DNA from: Notolepis coatsorum
Taxonomy: Eukaryota; Chordata; Actinopteri; Aulopiformes; Paralepididae
Reading direction: 5' to 3'
NCBI GenBank assembly: GCA_963971535.1
Contig: OZ020594.1
Coordinates: 118,579,127 to 118,643,126 of the forward strand
Length of the DNA stretch: 64,000 bases
Positions 43,745-55,502 of this stretch are shown piece by piece; the first letter of the stretch is position 1, and each line of letters starts with the position of its first letter. Position numbers and translations under genes: made by a program. A model generated the notes under the pieces. It did not search any database, was not told where the DNA came from, and worked only from the letters and a program-made list of their open reading frames with translations.

Positions 43745-44253
43745 TACTTTTTAAATTTTTTTATCTGGGTTGAACATGATTTGTGGAACTCCCTCTGGTG
43801 TTGTGGTCGTGGTATTCACTGACCTTTGGGAAGTATTTCGACATGCACATGGGTATCTTAGTGGTGTAGTGTATCTTGTAGACCAGGTAAGTTGCTGTAC
43901 TCTGTCGTCTACTCTAAGCCATCCTAGGTTGTCAAAGTGGGCAGGGGTGAGGTGGGTTTTAGGAGTAAGGTCAAGCAGTAGTCTGACCAGTTTGTTTTGT
44001 GATGTTTGTAATCTTGTTTTTAGTGCCTTTGAGGTGCTTTGGTACCATGAGGTGCAAGCATAGTCGTAGTACCCTTGAATGAGTGCTCCTGTTAGAGTCT
44101 TCAAGGTATTCTTGTTTACCAGAGAGGAGATCCGGTACAAGAATCTAGTTCGTTGGTTGACTTAGTTTTATTACATTGGATCCCATTTTGTCACAGGAAT
44201 GATTTGCCTCTATAGGATGGAACCCAGGTAGGGAATTTCATCTTTCCTTTTAA
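43745..44253 (-). mobile_element. LINE C-terminal fragment (jockey-like), copy 1
   Basis: The minus-strand frame includes YYDYACTSWYQSTSKALKT and FDNLGWLRVDDRVQQL, the same family as 56735-57510. It is interrupted at the 5' side by another LINE tail at 44254. The coding region is broken by small indels compared with the other copy. Confidence 0.75.
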
Positions 44254-44695
44254 GATAAGATAAGATATTCCTTTATTGATCCCCTTGGGGAAATTCAGGC
44301 ATCATAGCAGCATGGGGGAAGGGGGGGGGGGGGTACAGGTAGTGAAAACAACACAAGCAGTGTAAACAAATAGGTCAATATAATTTACTATCTAACTAAC
44401 TGAAATATATTTTCACAGTGTCACATAAGGTGCAGTATGCATAAGGTAGTGTTATAATTTACTATCTAACTAACTGAAATATACATTATTCATTATTCAC
44501 AGTATCACAGTATCCACATAAGGTGCAGTATGCCTAAGGTAGTGTAAGTTGTCCTCCTTGGGTTCCTATAAGTCCCAGGTCGATGTCTGGCAGCAGTTGC
44601 TGCCCACTGTTGTGGAGCCTGATGGCCACTGGTATGAAGGACTGTCCGAGGCGGTTAGTTGAGTGTCGGGGGGGTATGAGTCTGTGGCTTCCTTG
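44254..44695 (-). mobile_element. LINE 3' end inserted in the previous fragment
   Basis: On the minus strand a C-terminal motif (SFIPVAIRLHNS, about 44615-44650) is followed by a 3' UTR ending gggatcaataaaggaatatc and TCTTA repeats. It inserts at the ttccttt site, which is continuous in the sister LINE copy at about 57360. A G13 run lies at about 44321-44333. Confidence 0.7.
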
Positions 44696-44698
44696 TCA

Positions 44699-44945
44699 CC
44701 TTCACCTAATATGTTTTGATCTGGTCAGGTGCGCTGTCACCTAAAATGTTTTGATCTGATCAGGTGCGCTGTCACCTAAAATGTTTTGATCTGATCAGGT
44801 GCGCTGTCACCTAATATGTTTTGATCTGGTCAGGTGGGCTGTCACCTAATATGATTTCATCTGGTCAGGTGCGCTGTCACCTAATATGATTTCATCTGGT
44901 CAGGTGCGCTGTCACCTAATGTTAATATGTTTTCATCTGTGTCCA
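44699..44945. repeat. 35-bp minisatellite
   Basis: About seven 35-bp units with cacctaatatgttttgatct and ggtcaggtgcgctgt, at exact 35-bp spacing (44703, 44738, 44773, 44808, 44843, 44878). Confidence 0.92.
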
Positions 44946-45530
44946 CTGACCACTGACACACAGTGGGGGATGTTTTAAAAATATAATTTAATATATAATA
45001 TAATATAATAATTTGTGCTTCACCTAAAAATTTGGTCAGCAGCCTCCACTGATGCAGACCTGTGTGGGTTCTGTAACGTTACTCATCTACAGCAAAGTCC
45101 TCGCTGCACGCCGCTGACCGGCCAACCCCCCCCCCCCAAGAAGACACTAAGAGCCCCCCGAAGACCATGGTATGGTTCGTACACTGCCTAGAAGCATTAG
45201 CATAGCCTCTCTCAAGTAAAGCCGAAACAGTGGCTGAAACGCTCAACAGTTGAGATGTTCAGTCATTATAACGAGCTGAATAAACGCACATTTCTCTCTC
45301 TATACAGAGAGTCGCACCAGTTTCTGACCTAACGTCACATATCCTCACAAACTCATAACGTGGTGTAGCATTAGCATTAGCATAGCAGCTTAGCTTGTTA
45401 GCTGCTCCAGCTACCTCTGGTCAAGGCCCAGTCTGGATGGAAAAGTGGCAGAAACGCCCAACAGATCAGATGTGCAGTCAGTAGATGAATAAAATCAGAT
45501 TTTACTGTAACAAAACAGAGAGGTGGATAT
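44946..45530. other. non-coding sequence
   Basis: No gene. A C14-like run lies at 45126-45137. Short host-like repeat text occurs (gcagaccnngtg-type segments). It ends at the Gypsy target site gatat. Confidence 0.4.
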
Positions 45531-45740
45531 TGTAATATTCATGCTTTGAATATATCATTTACGACAGGCGCGCCAGGCGCACCTTCCTATTATGTATACC
45601 TGACAAGGGGTCCTGACAGTCAGTTGGCTGCCAGCCGTGGATGGAGTTACACTCATGCTTAACGAGTACTTACCTTTGAATAAATATCTAAATGCAATCT
45701 CCTCATCCTGAAGATTATTCTATATAAATCGAATACGACA
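45531..45740 (+). repeat. Gypsy 5' LTR
   Basis: Starts TGtaatattcatgc and ends gaatacgaCA. It is identical to the 3' LTR except for one A/G difference near the end (ctcctcatcctg against ctcctcgtcctg). A TATA-like ttgaataaatatc lies at about 45677. Confidence 0.95.
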
Positions 45741-45756
45741 TGGTGTCAGAAGCAGG
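45741..45756 (+). promoter_or_regulatory. primer binding site (tRNA-Leu-like)
   Basis: The sequence tggtgtcagaagcagg directly abuts the LTR. The first 12 bases are complementary to the usual 3' end of tRNA-Leu including CCA. Confidence 0.75.
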
Positions 45757-48700
45757 ATGAACATGGATATCAACGGAGTCCCGTCGCCACGGATGAATTG
45801 GGATTCTCTGGACTTACCGGGAGAATGGAAGAAGTTCAGGCAGCATGCAGAGCTAATGTTTTCGGGCCCACTCAAGAAGAAAGGAGAGGACGAGAAATGT
45901 AGCTACCTGCTACTGTGGAGCGGAGAAAGAGGGAGAGACATTCACAACACATGGACTCTCAGTGCAGATGAAGCAAAGGTATTGAAGAGCTACTATGACA
46001 ATTTCGAAGCATATGTACTTCCAAGGAGGAACACGATTTTCGCTAGGTACAAATTCCATGAGAAAACCCAGCAACCTAGCGAGTCATTTGAACAATTTGT
46101 CACTGCATTGAAACTACTCGTGAAGGACTGTGCATATGTGAACAATGATGAGATGGTTAGAGACCGCATAGTGTTTGGCATACACTCAGCAAAAGTAAGA
46201 GAGAAACTATTAAACGTTGGATCAGACTTGTCGTTAGACAAAGCGGTAGATATAGCTAGAGCCCACGAGCTAGCACAATCACAGATAAAGAGCTTTACTG
46301 GCGCCACGAGCACCGCGCAGGAGCAGCTCGTGCACGAGGTACACAGACATGAACAGAAGTATAGCGCACAGAGATATCGCCCCAGAGCAGAGTGGACAGA
46401 GAGAGCGAACAGAGCGAGCGACACAGACACACATAAGAACTGTGGATACTGTGGGGGTAGAGCTCACAAGGAAGGGGATAACTGTGTAGCTAGGGGGAAA
46501 CAGTGCACAAAGTGTGGAAAATGGAACCACTTTGCCAAAGTCTGCATGGCCGGTAGTTTCCAGAAAAAGTCAGTACACGAGATTAGCATGCGCTCTGAGT
46601 CAGGAGAAGAGTCAGACGAACTGTATGTAGACACCGTGACAGACAGACGATTTGATGCAACAGAACAAGCGTTCGCAGACATACAAGTAGGAAAACAGGG
46701 CACAGAGCTTAAATTTAAGCTAGACACAGGTGCACAAGTAAATGTAATTCCTTTGAGAGAGTATCACAGTTTACAAGATAAACGCAAAATACAGCCTACT
46801 TCACGCAGACTGACAGGATATGTGGGAGAGAAGCTAGTGGTAAAGGGCACATGCACAATAAAGTGTAAATACAAAGAGCGTGGCATGTTGTTAGACTTTT
46901 ACATAGTAGACACTCAGGCACCCCCAGTTCTAGGTTTACAGGCATGCCTGAATATGGACCTCATTAAACTAGTGTTGTCAGTAAATGCACACACAGATAA
47001 ACAGACCATCATGGAAGAATACCACGACGTGTTTAAAGGGATAGGACTATTCCCAGGAGAGTGGCACATCCATATAGACCCAGACGCCACGCCAGTAGTC
47101 TGCCCACTGAGAAGGACACCGATCGCCCTGCGTGGCCGACTAAAGAAGGAGCTACAGAGTATGGAAGACACACAGATCATCGCTAGAGTCATCGAACCAA
47201 CGGAGTGGGTCAGTGCACTGGTCATTGTTGAGAAACCACGCACAGGCAAGCTCAGACTATGTTTGGATCCTAAGGAGCTAAACAAGGCTATCAAGCGCCC
47301 GCACTACCCTCTGCCGACACTAGAGGACATCACACCCAGACTAACAGGCGCACGCTATTTCAGCGTACTGGATGCAAGGTCGGGATACTGGTCCATCAAG
47401 CTCTCCACAGAATCATCGAAGCTGACGACGTTCAACACACCGTTTGGACGATACAGATTCCTACGATTACCATTTGGGCTCGCTTCTGCCCAGGACGAGT
47501 TCCAACGAAAAATCGACTAGACATACGAGGGACTGAACGGAGTAGCAGCTATAGTAGACGACATCCTTGTATATGGCGCGACCAGAGAAGAACACGATAA
47601 GAACCTACATGCAATGTTGGTGAGATCACGGGAGAGAGGCGTTCGGCTCAACGCAGACAAGTGCACCATCGGAGCCACCGAAGTGAGCTACTTCGGGCAC
47701 ATCCTTTCAGCTGACGGCATGAAGCCTGACCCAGGCAAGATAGCTGCCATCAAGGAGATGGAGGCGCCAAAGAGCCGTGCAGAACTGGAGACCGTGCTAG
47801 GTATGGTCAACTATCTGGCGAAGTTCGCCCCGAGCCTCTCCGAGATCAACGCACCCATGAGACAGCTGCTTAAACAATCGAATGAGTTCCTGTGGGACGC
47901 GCAGCACGACGCTGCATTCCAAAAGACATACTTACCAGTGAACCTGGGCCAGTCCTCATCTACTTTGACCCAGATAAGGAGCTCAGCTTACAAGTGGACG
48001 CATCAAAGTATGGTCTGGGTGCTGTGCTGATGCAGGAAGGAAGGCCCATTAGCTACGCATCCAGATCACTCACGGACAGCGAGGTCAACTACGCACAAAT
48101 CGAAAAGGAGATGTACGCAGTCCTTTATGGATTCAAACGCTTCCACCAATATGCCTACGGTCGCCATGTTATGGTGCAATCTGACCACAAGCCCCTGGAG
48201 TCGATCATGAAGAAGCCGATCGCCGCAGCCCCACCGCGGTTACAGAGGATGATACTGCAACTACACAAGTACAACTTCACGATCGTGCACCGCCCTGGGA
48301 AAGACATCCCAGTAGCCGACACGCTGTCCAGGAAATCACTCACCTCTCACGACGACGGTCTCAGTGAAGGGATGGACCTTCAGGTACACATGGTATACAA
48401 CAGCTTACCTGTACACGACGACAGGCTACAGGAGATCAGAGAAACAACAGACAATGACACACAGCTAAAGCTGCTCAGCCAGGCTATCCTGGAGGGATGG
48501 CCTGAGGAAAGAAAACAATGCCCCCAGAACATCACCGAATACTGGAATCACCGAGATGAACTATCCAAAACGAATGGAATAATTTTCAAAGGGGAGAAAA
48601 TAGTCATCCCTACCAGCCTCAGAGGAGAGATGCTGATCAAGATCCATGCAGGCCACATGGGAATGGAAAAATGCAAACTGAGAGCACGAGACATCATGTT

Positions 48701-49701
48701 CTGGCCTGGAATGGGTAGACATATAGAGCAAGTCGTGGAGAAGTGCTCAATATGCCAAGAGCGCCGCCCATCAAACACCAAGGAGCCCATGATGCCTCAT
48801 CGTATCCCAGACCGCCCCTGGCAGGTTGTAGGGACAGATCTCTTTAACTGGAACAACCAGGACTATGTTGTGACCGTCGACTACTACAGCAGATTCTTCG
48901 AACTAGACAGACTTCACAGCACCACATCGGCAGCTGTTGTCCACAAGCTAAAGGCAGCCTGTGCCAGGCATGGCGTCCCAGAGACCATAGTCTCAGACAA
49001 CGGACCACAATACAAGTCTAAAGAGTTCGAGGCATTCGCCAAGTCGTGGGAGTTTACACACGTCACGTCAAGCCCACACTATCCGCAAAGCAACGGACTA
49101 GCGGAGAGAACTGTGAAGACGGCAAAATCACTCATGGACAAGGCTAAGGCAGACGGAAGAGACCCGTACCTAAGCCTCCTGGAATATCGTAACACCCCAG
49201 TCGACAACTTCAAATCGCCGGCACAGCTGTTGATGAGCCGCAGGCTACGCTCAACCCTCCCGAGCACCAACCAACAGCTGCGGCCAGGGGTAGTAAGCCC
49301 CAAAGATGGACATGACAAGCGAGTGCAGAGACAACAGCACCAGAAGAAATACTATGACAGGTCAGCTAGACCGCTGCCCCCACTACATTGTGGTGAATCT
49401 GTCAGGCTACAAGAACATGGACGCTGGAGGCCAGCAGTAGTCATACAACCAGCCGACACTGCGCGGTCATACCACATTCGCACCCAAGATGGACGCGAAT
49501 ACCGCCGCAACCGCAGGCACCTGAGGGACACAAAAGAGGAACACTTCCAGGACAGCGACGGTATGCCAAGTCCAGAGAGCGTCGATCAACCGCCGGAGAC
49601 CAACGACCCCTGAACTGTCAGAGGACTCAGAAGAGAACTCAGCTTCATACTACACCAGATCCGGCCGAGCAGTGAAGCCTCGGGACATTTTAGACCTATA
49701 A
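45757..49701 (+). pseudogene. Gypsy gag-pol polyprotein, broken
   Basis: The frame starts at ATG 45757. Domains in order: gag capsid (about residues 1-190); two zinc knuckles, CGYCGGRAHKEGDNC and CTKCGKWNHFAKVC; retropepsin with FKLDTGAQVN; RT with FSVLDARSGYW and, after an in-frame TAG at 47518, the catalytic IVDDILVYG. A frameshift near 47930 is followed by RNase H (LQVDASKYGLGAVLM) and then integrase: the HHCC region HAGHMGMEKC ... CSICQERR, and D-D-E residues in VVGTDLF, IVSDNGPQY and LAERTVK. No chromodomain is visible. The frame ends at 49613, but another frame (SASYYTRSGRAVKP) continues to 49701, suggesting one more shift. Apart from these breaks all catalytic residues are present. Confidence 0.95.
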
Positions 49702-50205
49702 ATGTACAGGGTGCAGGCGGATCGCTGCCCTATTATAACACCATTTACCCCAATGAAAAAAAAAAAAAAAAAAAAGTGGTGAAATGTAACAAAATATTAA
49801 TGTATGCTGAAATGATGACTTACTATATGTGTTGAATCTATGACCTACTTACCTTGCTTAATTGTCGATATTTTCCCATTTTGTTAGCAAGCTAATTCTA
49901 CAAATAAGAACTGCATATGGTAAGAGTGTTGAGACACACGACCAAATAAGCCATGAATACATACCTTTTCACAGCTGAAGTATTCAAATATTAAAGCAGA
50001 CTTTCCAGAATAAGAGGGCACACAATACGAACTGTAATACCTTGATACATGAATCTTTTATGTTTAACATATTAATCCTACCTGTTTACATTGCCTGGTC
50101 CTGACACAGGTAACGCACTTGTTATTGTTTACAAAGAAACTCTTACAGAGTATTGCACAACTTTTCTTTATTTCAATTTTGTTCATAGCTTATAAAGCTT
50201 TCTTT

Positions 50206-50218
50206 AAAAGAAGGAGGA
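50206..50218 (+). promoter_or_regulatory. polypurine tract
   Basis: The 13-base all-purine run aaaagaaggagga directly precedes the 3' LTR and would prime plus-strand synthesis. Confidence 0.85.
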
Positions 50219-50428
50219 TGTAATATTCATGCTTTGAATATATCATTTACGACAGGCGCGCCAGGCGCACCTTCCTATTATGTATACCTGACAAGGGGTC
50301 CTGACAGTCAGTTGGCTGCCAGCCGTGGATGGAGTTACACTCATGCTTAACGAGTACTTACCTTTGAATAAATATCTAAATGCAATCTCCTCGTCCTGAA
50401 GATTATTCTATATAAATCGAATACGACA
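50219..50428 (+). repeat. Gypsy 3' LTR
   Basis: 210 bp, TG...CA, one difference from the 5' LTR, followed by target duplication gatat. Confidence 0.95.
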
Positions 50429-50522
50429 GATATTAACATAATGTACCTTTGTTTACCTGAACGGCGAGGCTTCAGAATGAGGAGTCTGTGAAACCAATGC
50501 TCCGATACGAGCGTCAAACTCG

Positions 50523-50712
50523 AAACTACATTTCCCTCAAAGCTCAGAGTATAAAGCACATACCTTATTAAACTACATTTCCCTCACACCTCAGAGTATA
50601 ATGCACATACCTTATTAAACTACATTTCCCTCACACCTCAGAGTATAATGCAGATACCTTATTAAACTACATTTCCCTCAAAGCTCAAGAGTATAAAGCA
50701 CATACCTTATTA
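50523..50712. repeat. 47-bp tandem repeat
   Basis: Four units of 47 bp containing aaactacatttccctca and gtataaagcacatacctta (starts 50523, 50570, 50617, 50664). Confidence 0.9.
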
Positions 50713-50859
50713 GGACTGATCAGATCAAAGTGTTAATTAGATTAGATTCAAATGTATTGTCATCACACAAGGTATTAAATTAATATACCATATTTATATA
50801 CCATCTTGTTGCACGCTACTGCCCACCGCAGCGCGTGCACGCACACACAACACACTGCT

Positions 50860-50975
50860 GAATAATTCTGTTTTGCATCAATATATTATATATACTGTAT
50901 ATTGAGGCAAAACAGAATTATATATACAGTATATATTGAGGCAAAACAGAATTATTCAGCAGTGTATGTGTGTGT
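50860..50975. repeat. inverted repeat with internal duplication
   Basis: The left arm cactgctgaataattctg... is complementary to the right arm ending cagaattattcagcagtg. The block tatattgaggcaaaacagaa occurs twice near the centre. Confidence 0.85.
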
Positions 50976-51284
50976 GTGTATACAGTATCAGCTGCTGCAT
51001 CGTTAATGAACTATAGATTTATATGGAATTCGTTAATCTATTCTAGTCGGTTAACTGTGAGCCAGACGGCTTAGAGAAGTACTGTACATAGACCGGTAAT
51101 GCTCAGATTGCTCATTGAGTCATGACTATAAATGCAAAACGTAATTGTCGTATTTATTATCATTATAATTATTTAATTCCGATGATAGAAACAGTCCGTC
51201 TGTAGAATCGACTTGAAGAAGCTCTTGGTACCCAAACTCCTGTATCAAATAATAATAATAATAAATCTATCTGATAGAGGGGAT

Positions 51285-51855
51285 TAGTGTTGTCACGATA
51301 CTGGAATTTCTAACTTCGATACGATACCTTGAAAAGTATCGATATTCGATACCATTTTCGATACCATGGGGAAAAAGGTTCAATCGTAAAATGTTAAAGA
51401 AAATAAAAATTAAATATTAATTTTGCTTTTGTTGCTGGTTGATTCTCCTCAGCTTCTCTCTCGTACTATAAGAGAAGATAAATATAACACTTTTAAAACC
51501 CTTTGTTTATCTTTAGATCACACATTTAAAAATAACTGTTCATCTCACTTCAATCATTTTTATTGCAGAACATGGTATTTTCTCAAGCAGACAGATGTAA
51601 ACACTGTAATCTGTGTTGCAAGTACCTGACAAACTGAACCGTTTGTATTACAGTCATATTCCGACTTAACTGAATGCATATGTGTGTGTGGACTACTGTA
51701 CTATTACAGGTATTGAAATGAACAATGCAACTTCCTTATACAAAAAAAAATTATAATAATAATTAAATATCGATATTTCGGGAAATGAGTATTGAAACCG
51801 TTTTAAATATTCAGAATCGATATGTATCGATTTTTCGATATTTTTTACAACACTA
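51285..51855. mobile_element. hAT-like non-autonomous element, copy B
   Basis: It starts tagtgttgtcacgatactgg and ends ttttacaacacta. The interior (about 51420-51660) matches 4690-4925 of copy A closely, while roughly half of copy A is missing. No clean 8-bp duplication is visible; its right flank was later hit by the PIF-like element at 51857. Confidence 0.85.
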
Positions 51856-51856
51856 A

Positions 51857-52838
51857 AGGGGTCCCCACACGGCGAGCGATTTTAGCCAGGCGACCGTTTT
51901 TTTTAGCGAGCCGACAGACAGAATTGTATCGCCTTCATTGTTATGAATGAGAGAACCCACACGGCAGGAGATTCTGAAGCGACGGTCGCGCAGCTATTTC
52001 TGTCGCCTCGCTCAAAATCGCCTCGATCCTATTTTTGGAGGCGACGGCAGGCAGGACAATGAGGAAATAACTGACTTCTACAGTAGTTCTACTGGTGTAT
52101 CATTTGTACACCATTAATGTATCATTCAATACATTCATTGGTCAATAACCTCCGTATTATTACCATGCTACTTATGTTCATTATTATTAATGGGAACAAT
52201 TTAAATAAATAACGTTAGTTTGAGAAGCTGTAGTGGCCGCTTGTCATTAACTAATAAATGAACAATGCGCCACGATGCATCTACTAGTGTTTTTATACTC
52301 GGGTAACAAAAGAAGTTGTGGATGTTGACAGAGTTTAATGTCCAGGCTGCAGCTGATGTAGTTTGTAAGGTTTATTGTCCAAAGAAAATTATGGTTGAGA
52401 ACAAAACAGTTTGCGTCTTCCGTGAAAAATACACTCTCTCAGCAGCTGCATAACAATACTTGTCCAATCGTTGGTAATGAACGTATCGTAGCGATCAGGC
52501 ATGCAGTAATGTCAGGAAGAATGAGGAGAGGTTGTATTCTTATATGGTGGTTTAATTCCAGCTCAATATGGGTTTTACAGGTTAATATTCCCTCGTAACG
52601 CGCAACACAGCTACCTGCTAGTGCTAGTGAAGAGCTGCTAATATGCTCACTTCACAACAACATGACGTCCGGTCCCGGCGGTCCGTCCTCCTATATCTCC
52701 CGGGGGGAAACAAGTAACCACACCCCCAGCTAGACAGAGCGACGGTCGCCTCTGGTGTGGGGGGATAAGCGATTGTCGTTGAGCAACAGGCGATCGCATC
52801 GCCAGGCGACGTCTGTCGCCCGCCGTGTGCAGACCACT
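51857..52838 (+). mobile_element. PIF/Harbinger-like element, head-to-head copy 1
   Basis: Terminal repeats aggggtccccacacggcg and, inverted at the other end, agtggtctgcacacggcg. They are flanked by a 3-bp duplication TAA (51854-51856 and 52839-52841). It is 982 bp with no long frame. It is nearly identical to copy 2 in opposite orientation. Sequence just inside the ends repeats gcgac/gtcgc motifs. Confidence 0.85.
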
Positions 52839-52885
52839 TAAGAGGTACTGTGGTGCCTGGCTCTGAAGGCTGAGCGTGGCTCTGA

Positions 52886-53866
52886 AGTGGTCTGCACACG
52901 GCGGGCGACAGACGTCGCCTGGCGATGCGATCGCCTGTTGCTCAACGACAATCGCTTATCCCCCCACACCAGAGGCGACCGTCGCTCTGTCTAGCTGGGG
53001 GTGTGGTTACTTGTTTCCCCCCGGGAGATATAGGAGGACGGACCGCCGGGACCGGACGTCATGTTGTTGTGAAGTGAGCATATTAGCAGCTCTTCACTAG
53101 CACTAGCAGGTAGCTGTGTTGCGCGTTACGAGGGAATATTAACCTGTAAAACCCATATTGAGCTGGAATTAAACCACCATATAAGAATACAACCTCTCCT
53201 CATTCTTCCTGACATTACTGCATGCCTGGTCGCTACGATACGTTCATTACCAACGATTGGACAAGTAATGTTATGCAGCTGCTGAGAGAGTGTATTTTTC
53301 ACGGAAGACGCAAACTGTTTTGTTCTCAACCTTCATTTTCTTTGGACAATAAACCTTACAAACTACATCAGCTGCAGCCTGGACATTAAACTCTGTCAAC
53401 ATCCACAACTTCTTTTGTTACCCGAGTATAAAAACACTAGTAGATGCATCGTGGCGCATTGTTCATTTATTAGTTAATGACAAGCGGCCACTACAGCTTC
53501 TCAAACTAACGTTATTTATTTAAATTGTTCCCATTAATAATAATGAACATAAGTAGCATGGTAATAATACGGAGGTTATTGATCAATGAATGTATTGAAT
53601 GATACATTAATGGTGTACAAATGATACACCAGTAGAACTACTGTAGAAGTCGTTATTTCCTCATTGTCCTGCCTGCCGTCGCCTCCAAAAATAGGATCGA
53701 GGCGATTTTGAGCGAGGCGACAGAAATAGCTGCGCGACCGTCGCTTCAGAATCTCCTGCCGTGTGGGTTCTCTCATTCATAACAATGAAGGCGATACAAT
53801 TCTGTCTGTCGGCTCGCTAAAAAAATCGGTCGCCTGGCTAAAATCGCTCGCCGTGTGGGGACCCCT
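52886..53866 (-). mobile_element. PIF/Harbinger-like element, head-to-head copy 2
   Basis: The inverted counterpart of 51857-52838, 981 bp, flanked by TGA (52883-52885 and 53867-53869). The different 3-bp duplications of the two copies (TAA and TGA) indicate two insertion events rather than a single fold-back copy. The short same-protein frames at 52624-52899 and 52876-53100 are a by-product of the palindrome. Confidence 0.85.
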
Positions 53867-54036
53867 TGAGAGGTACTGTGGCGCCTGGCTCTGAAGGCTG
53901 AGCGTGGCTCTGAGAGGTACTGTGGGGCCTGGCTCTGAAGGCTGAGCGTGGCTCTGAGAGGTACTGTGGGGCCTGGCTCTGAAGGCTGAGCGTGGCTCTG
54001 AGAGGTACTGTGGGGCCTGGCTCTGAAGGCTGAGCC
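53867..54036 (+). repeat. 44-bp minisatellite hit by the PIF-like elements
   Basis: Units with gagaggtactgtggggcctg and ggctctgaaggctgagcgtg have exact 44-bp spacing (53868, 53912, 53956, 54000). One more unit lies between the two PIF-like elements (52842-52885). So the array existed before the insertions. Confidence 0.92.
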
Positions 54037-54575
54037 CAAAGGACTGTTTGTTATTTAAGATGAGGTCGGACTCGGCACTGACAGATTTGTGTTCATTGTG
54101 CTGCTTTTATAAAGCCTCAAATGACGGCTTACAATATTTCATGAAAGCAGAGTGTTTTGTTTGTCTAAGATTTAAAAAGGTTTAAACTTTACAGCACTGA
54201 CAAAGTTGAACAAAGTGCTGTAAAAGTCCCACAACATTAAAAAAATAAAAATAAAAATAAAAAATCGAAATAAATAATATTTTTTTTATTTTATTTTTTA
54301 TTTCGAAGCTTCGAATTAAAATTGAATCTCGGCCCCGAAGCTTCGAATTCCAAAAAAAAGATCGAAGGTCAGCCCTTGATTGTACCATAGGCGGCGGGTA
54401 TGTAAGGCCAGGCGAGGCTATGCCGACCCAAACCAGCAGCCCCAGTCTGCGCATTATTATAGGCAGCCTAGGCTACGATATGGTGACAATACGCAAGGGT
54501 CGGCCAACCAAGGTGTCAATGGCAGTAGGTGTGGTGGCCGTTTAACATTCCAGACTGCAGGCAGTAACCAATCAC
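54037..54575. other. non-coding; 'gaagcttcga' MITE-like segment
   Basis: No gene is seen. The stretch 54240-54365 carries repeated tcgaagcttcgaatt motifs and AT-rich arms, resembling the end of a common fish hAT-like MITE. The plus-strand frame from 54380 is explained in part by the LINE piece that follows. Confidence 0.45.
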
Positions 54576-54880
54576 GCCGCATCATCAAACTAACCGATGC
54601 CAGTCTGGTCTTCAAAATCCTCCATGGTCTAGCCCCACTTTCCGATTTTTCACCTCCAGGTTCACCAGAACTGTTGTACCGGGTGACTTGGCTGTTCCAT
54701 TAAGGACAAGTACATTTAGCAAATCAGCCCTCTCCGTGAGAGCTGCCAAGACCTGGAACTCCATTCCAAGTTACATGCCGCCTGGGCATAACACGGATCA
54801 CCTGAGGCCAAGGGCTTGCTCTACGAGGGCATGATGAGACTGAGTCAGAGTTAATCAAATCGTGGAAACTTTTTAGAGCT
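54576..54880 (+). pseudogene. LINE RT C-terminal fragment
   Basis: The frame contains KLTDASLVFKILHGLAP, and in a shifted frame ALSVRAAKTWNSIPSY, both recognised motifs of the C-terminal region of fish CR1/L2-type LINE proteins. Both ends are missing and the frame is broken near 54700. Confidence 0.65.
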
Positions 54881-55502
54881 ACTAATATGTACATTGTTTT
54901 CAAAGCAGCTTCACATTGAAAGTGATCTCACAGACAAACTTAAAGCAGAAAAGATCATTGATGCGCGAAACGTCGCATTTTTTTTTGTTGCATTAAGGTA
55001 AGACAATGGTTAATCATATTGGATGTCTTCATTTGAACAATTAATTTGCACTATATGAAATGAGTGGGGCTCGCTGTAGTAGCCTAGTGGGTGTGTGTAT
55101 TGTATGAAATCAGAACCTGGACAGCACCATTTGCATGCAAGCAAAAAAGAAAAAGTAAAACCATCCCATCTACAGCCTACCCTAATGTCCAGCTCACCCG
55201 CCACCTATGGATTGTACAACTTCAAGGCTCCTTTCTCGCCGCTTCTGCAAGGAGGAGCAATAAGAGGAAACAATGTTTACATGTTTGTACTTACAGATGT
55301 TGTGGTGTCCAGTCTGCTGTCTGGTTCCACAAGAAGAAGGTTCTGATCCAGATGTTTGAGTAGAAAGCCTTGGTCCAGTAGAGTTCCGTCACAGAGACAC
55401 TTTACACTAGAAACACACAAAGCGTGTGTCAGTCATTCAGGAAGATGTGTTGTGGAGCGGATCGAGGGCGAGGCTACTTTCAGAGAGGAGAGGGAAAACA
55501 CA
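54881..55502. other. non-coding or unrecognised frames
   Basis: Short plus-strand frames overlap at 55091-55363 without recognisable domains. No reliable splice pattern was seen. Confidence 0.35.

Larger units (their letters stand above)
45531..50428 (+). mobile_element. Ty3/Gypsy LTR retrotransposon, nearly intact
   Basis: This 4898-bp element has 210-bp LTRs, a PBS, gag-pol in the order gag, protease, RT, RNase H, integrase, a clear polypurine tract, and the 5-bp duplication gatat (45526-45530 and 50429-50433). The order RT before integrase defines Ty3/Gypsy. No env is seen between pol and the 3' LTR. LTRs differ at one base, so it is recent. A TAG and frame changes stop full translation. 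Confidence 0.96.

Noticed and set aside
44699-44945. CRISPR array
   Set aside because: 35-bp units are directly contiguous with no unique spacers, in a vertebrate genome; it is a minisatellite.
49614-50205. env gene in the Gypsy element, making it an endogenous retrovirus
   Set aside because: No long frame, signal peptide or transmembrane segment lies between pol and the polypurine tract.
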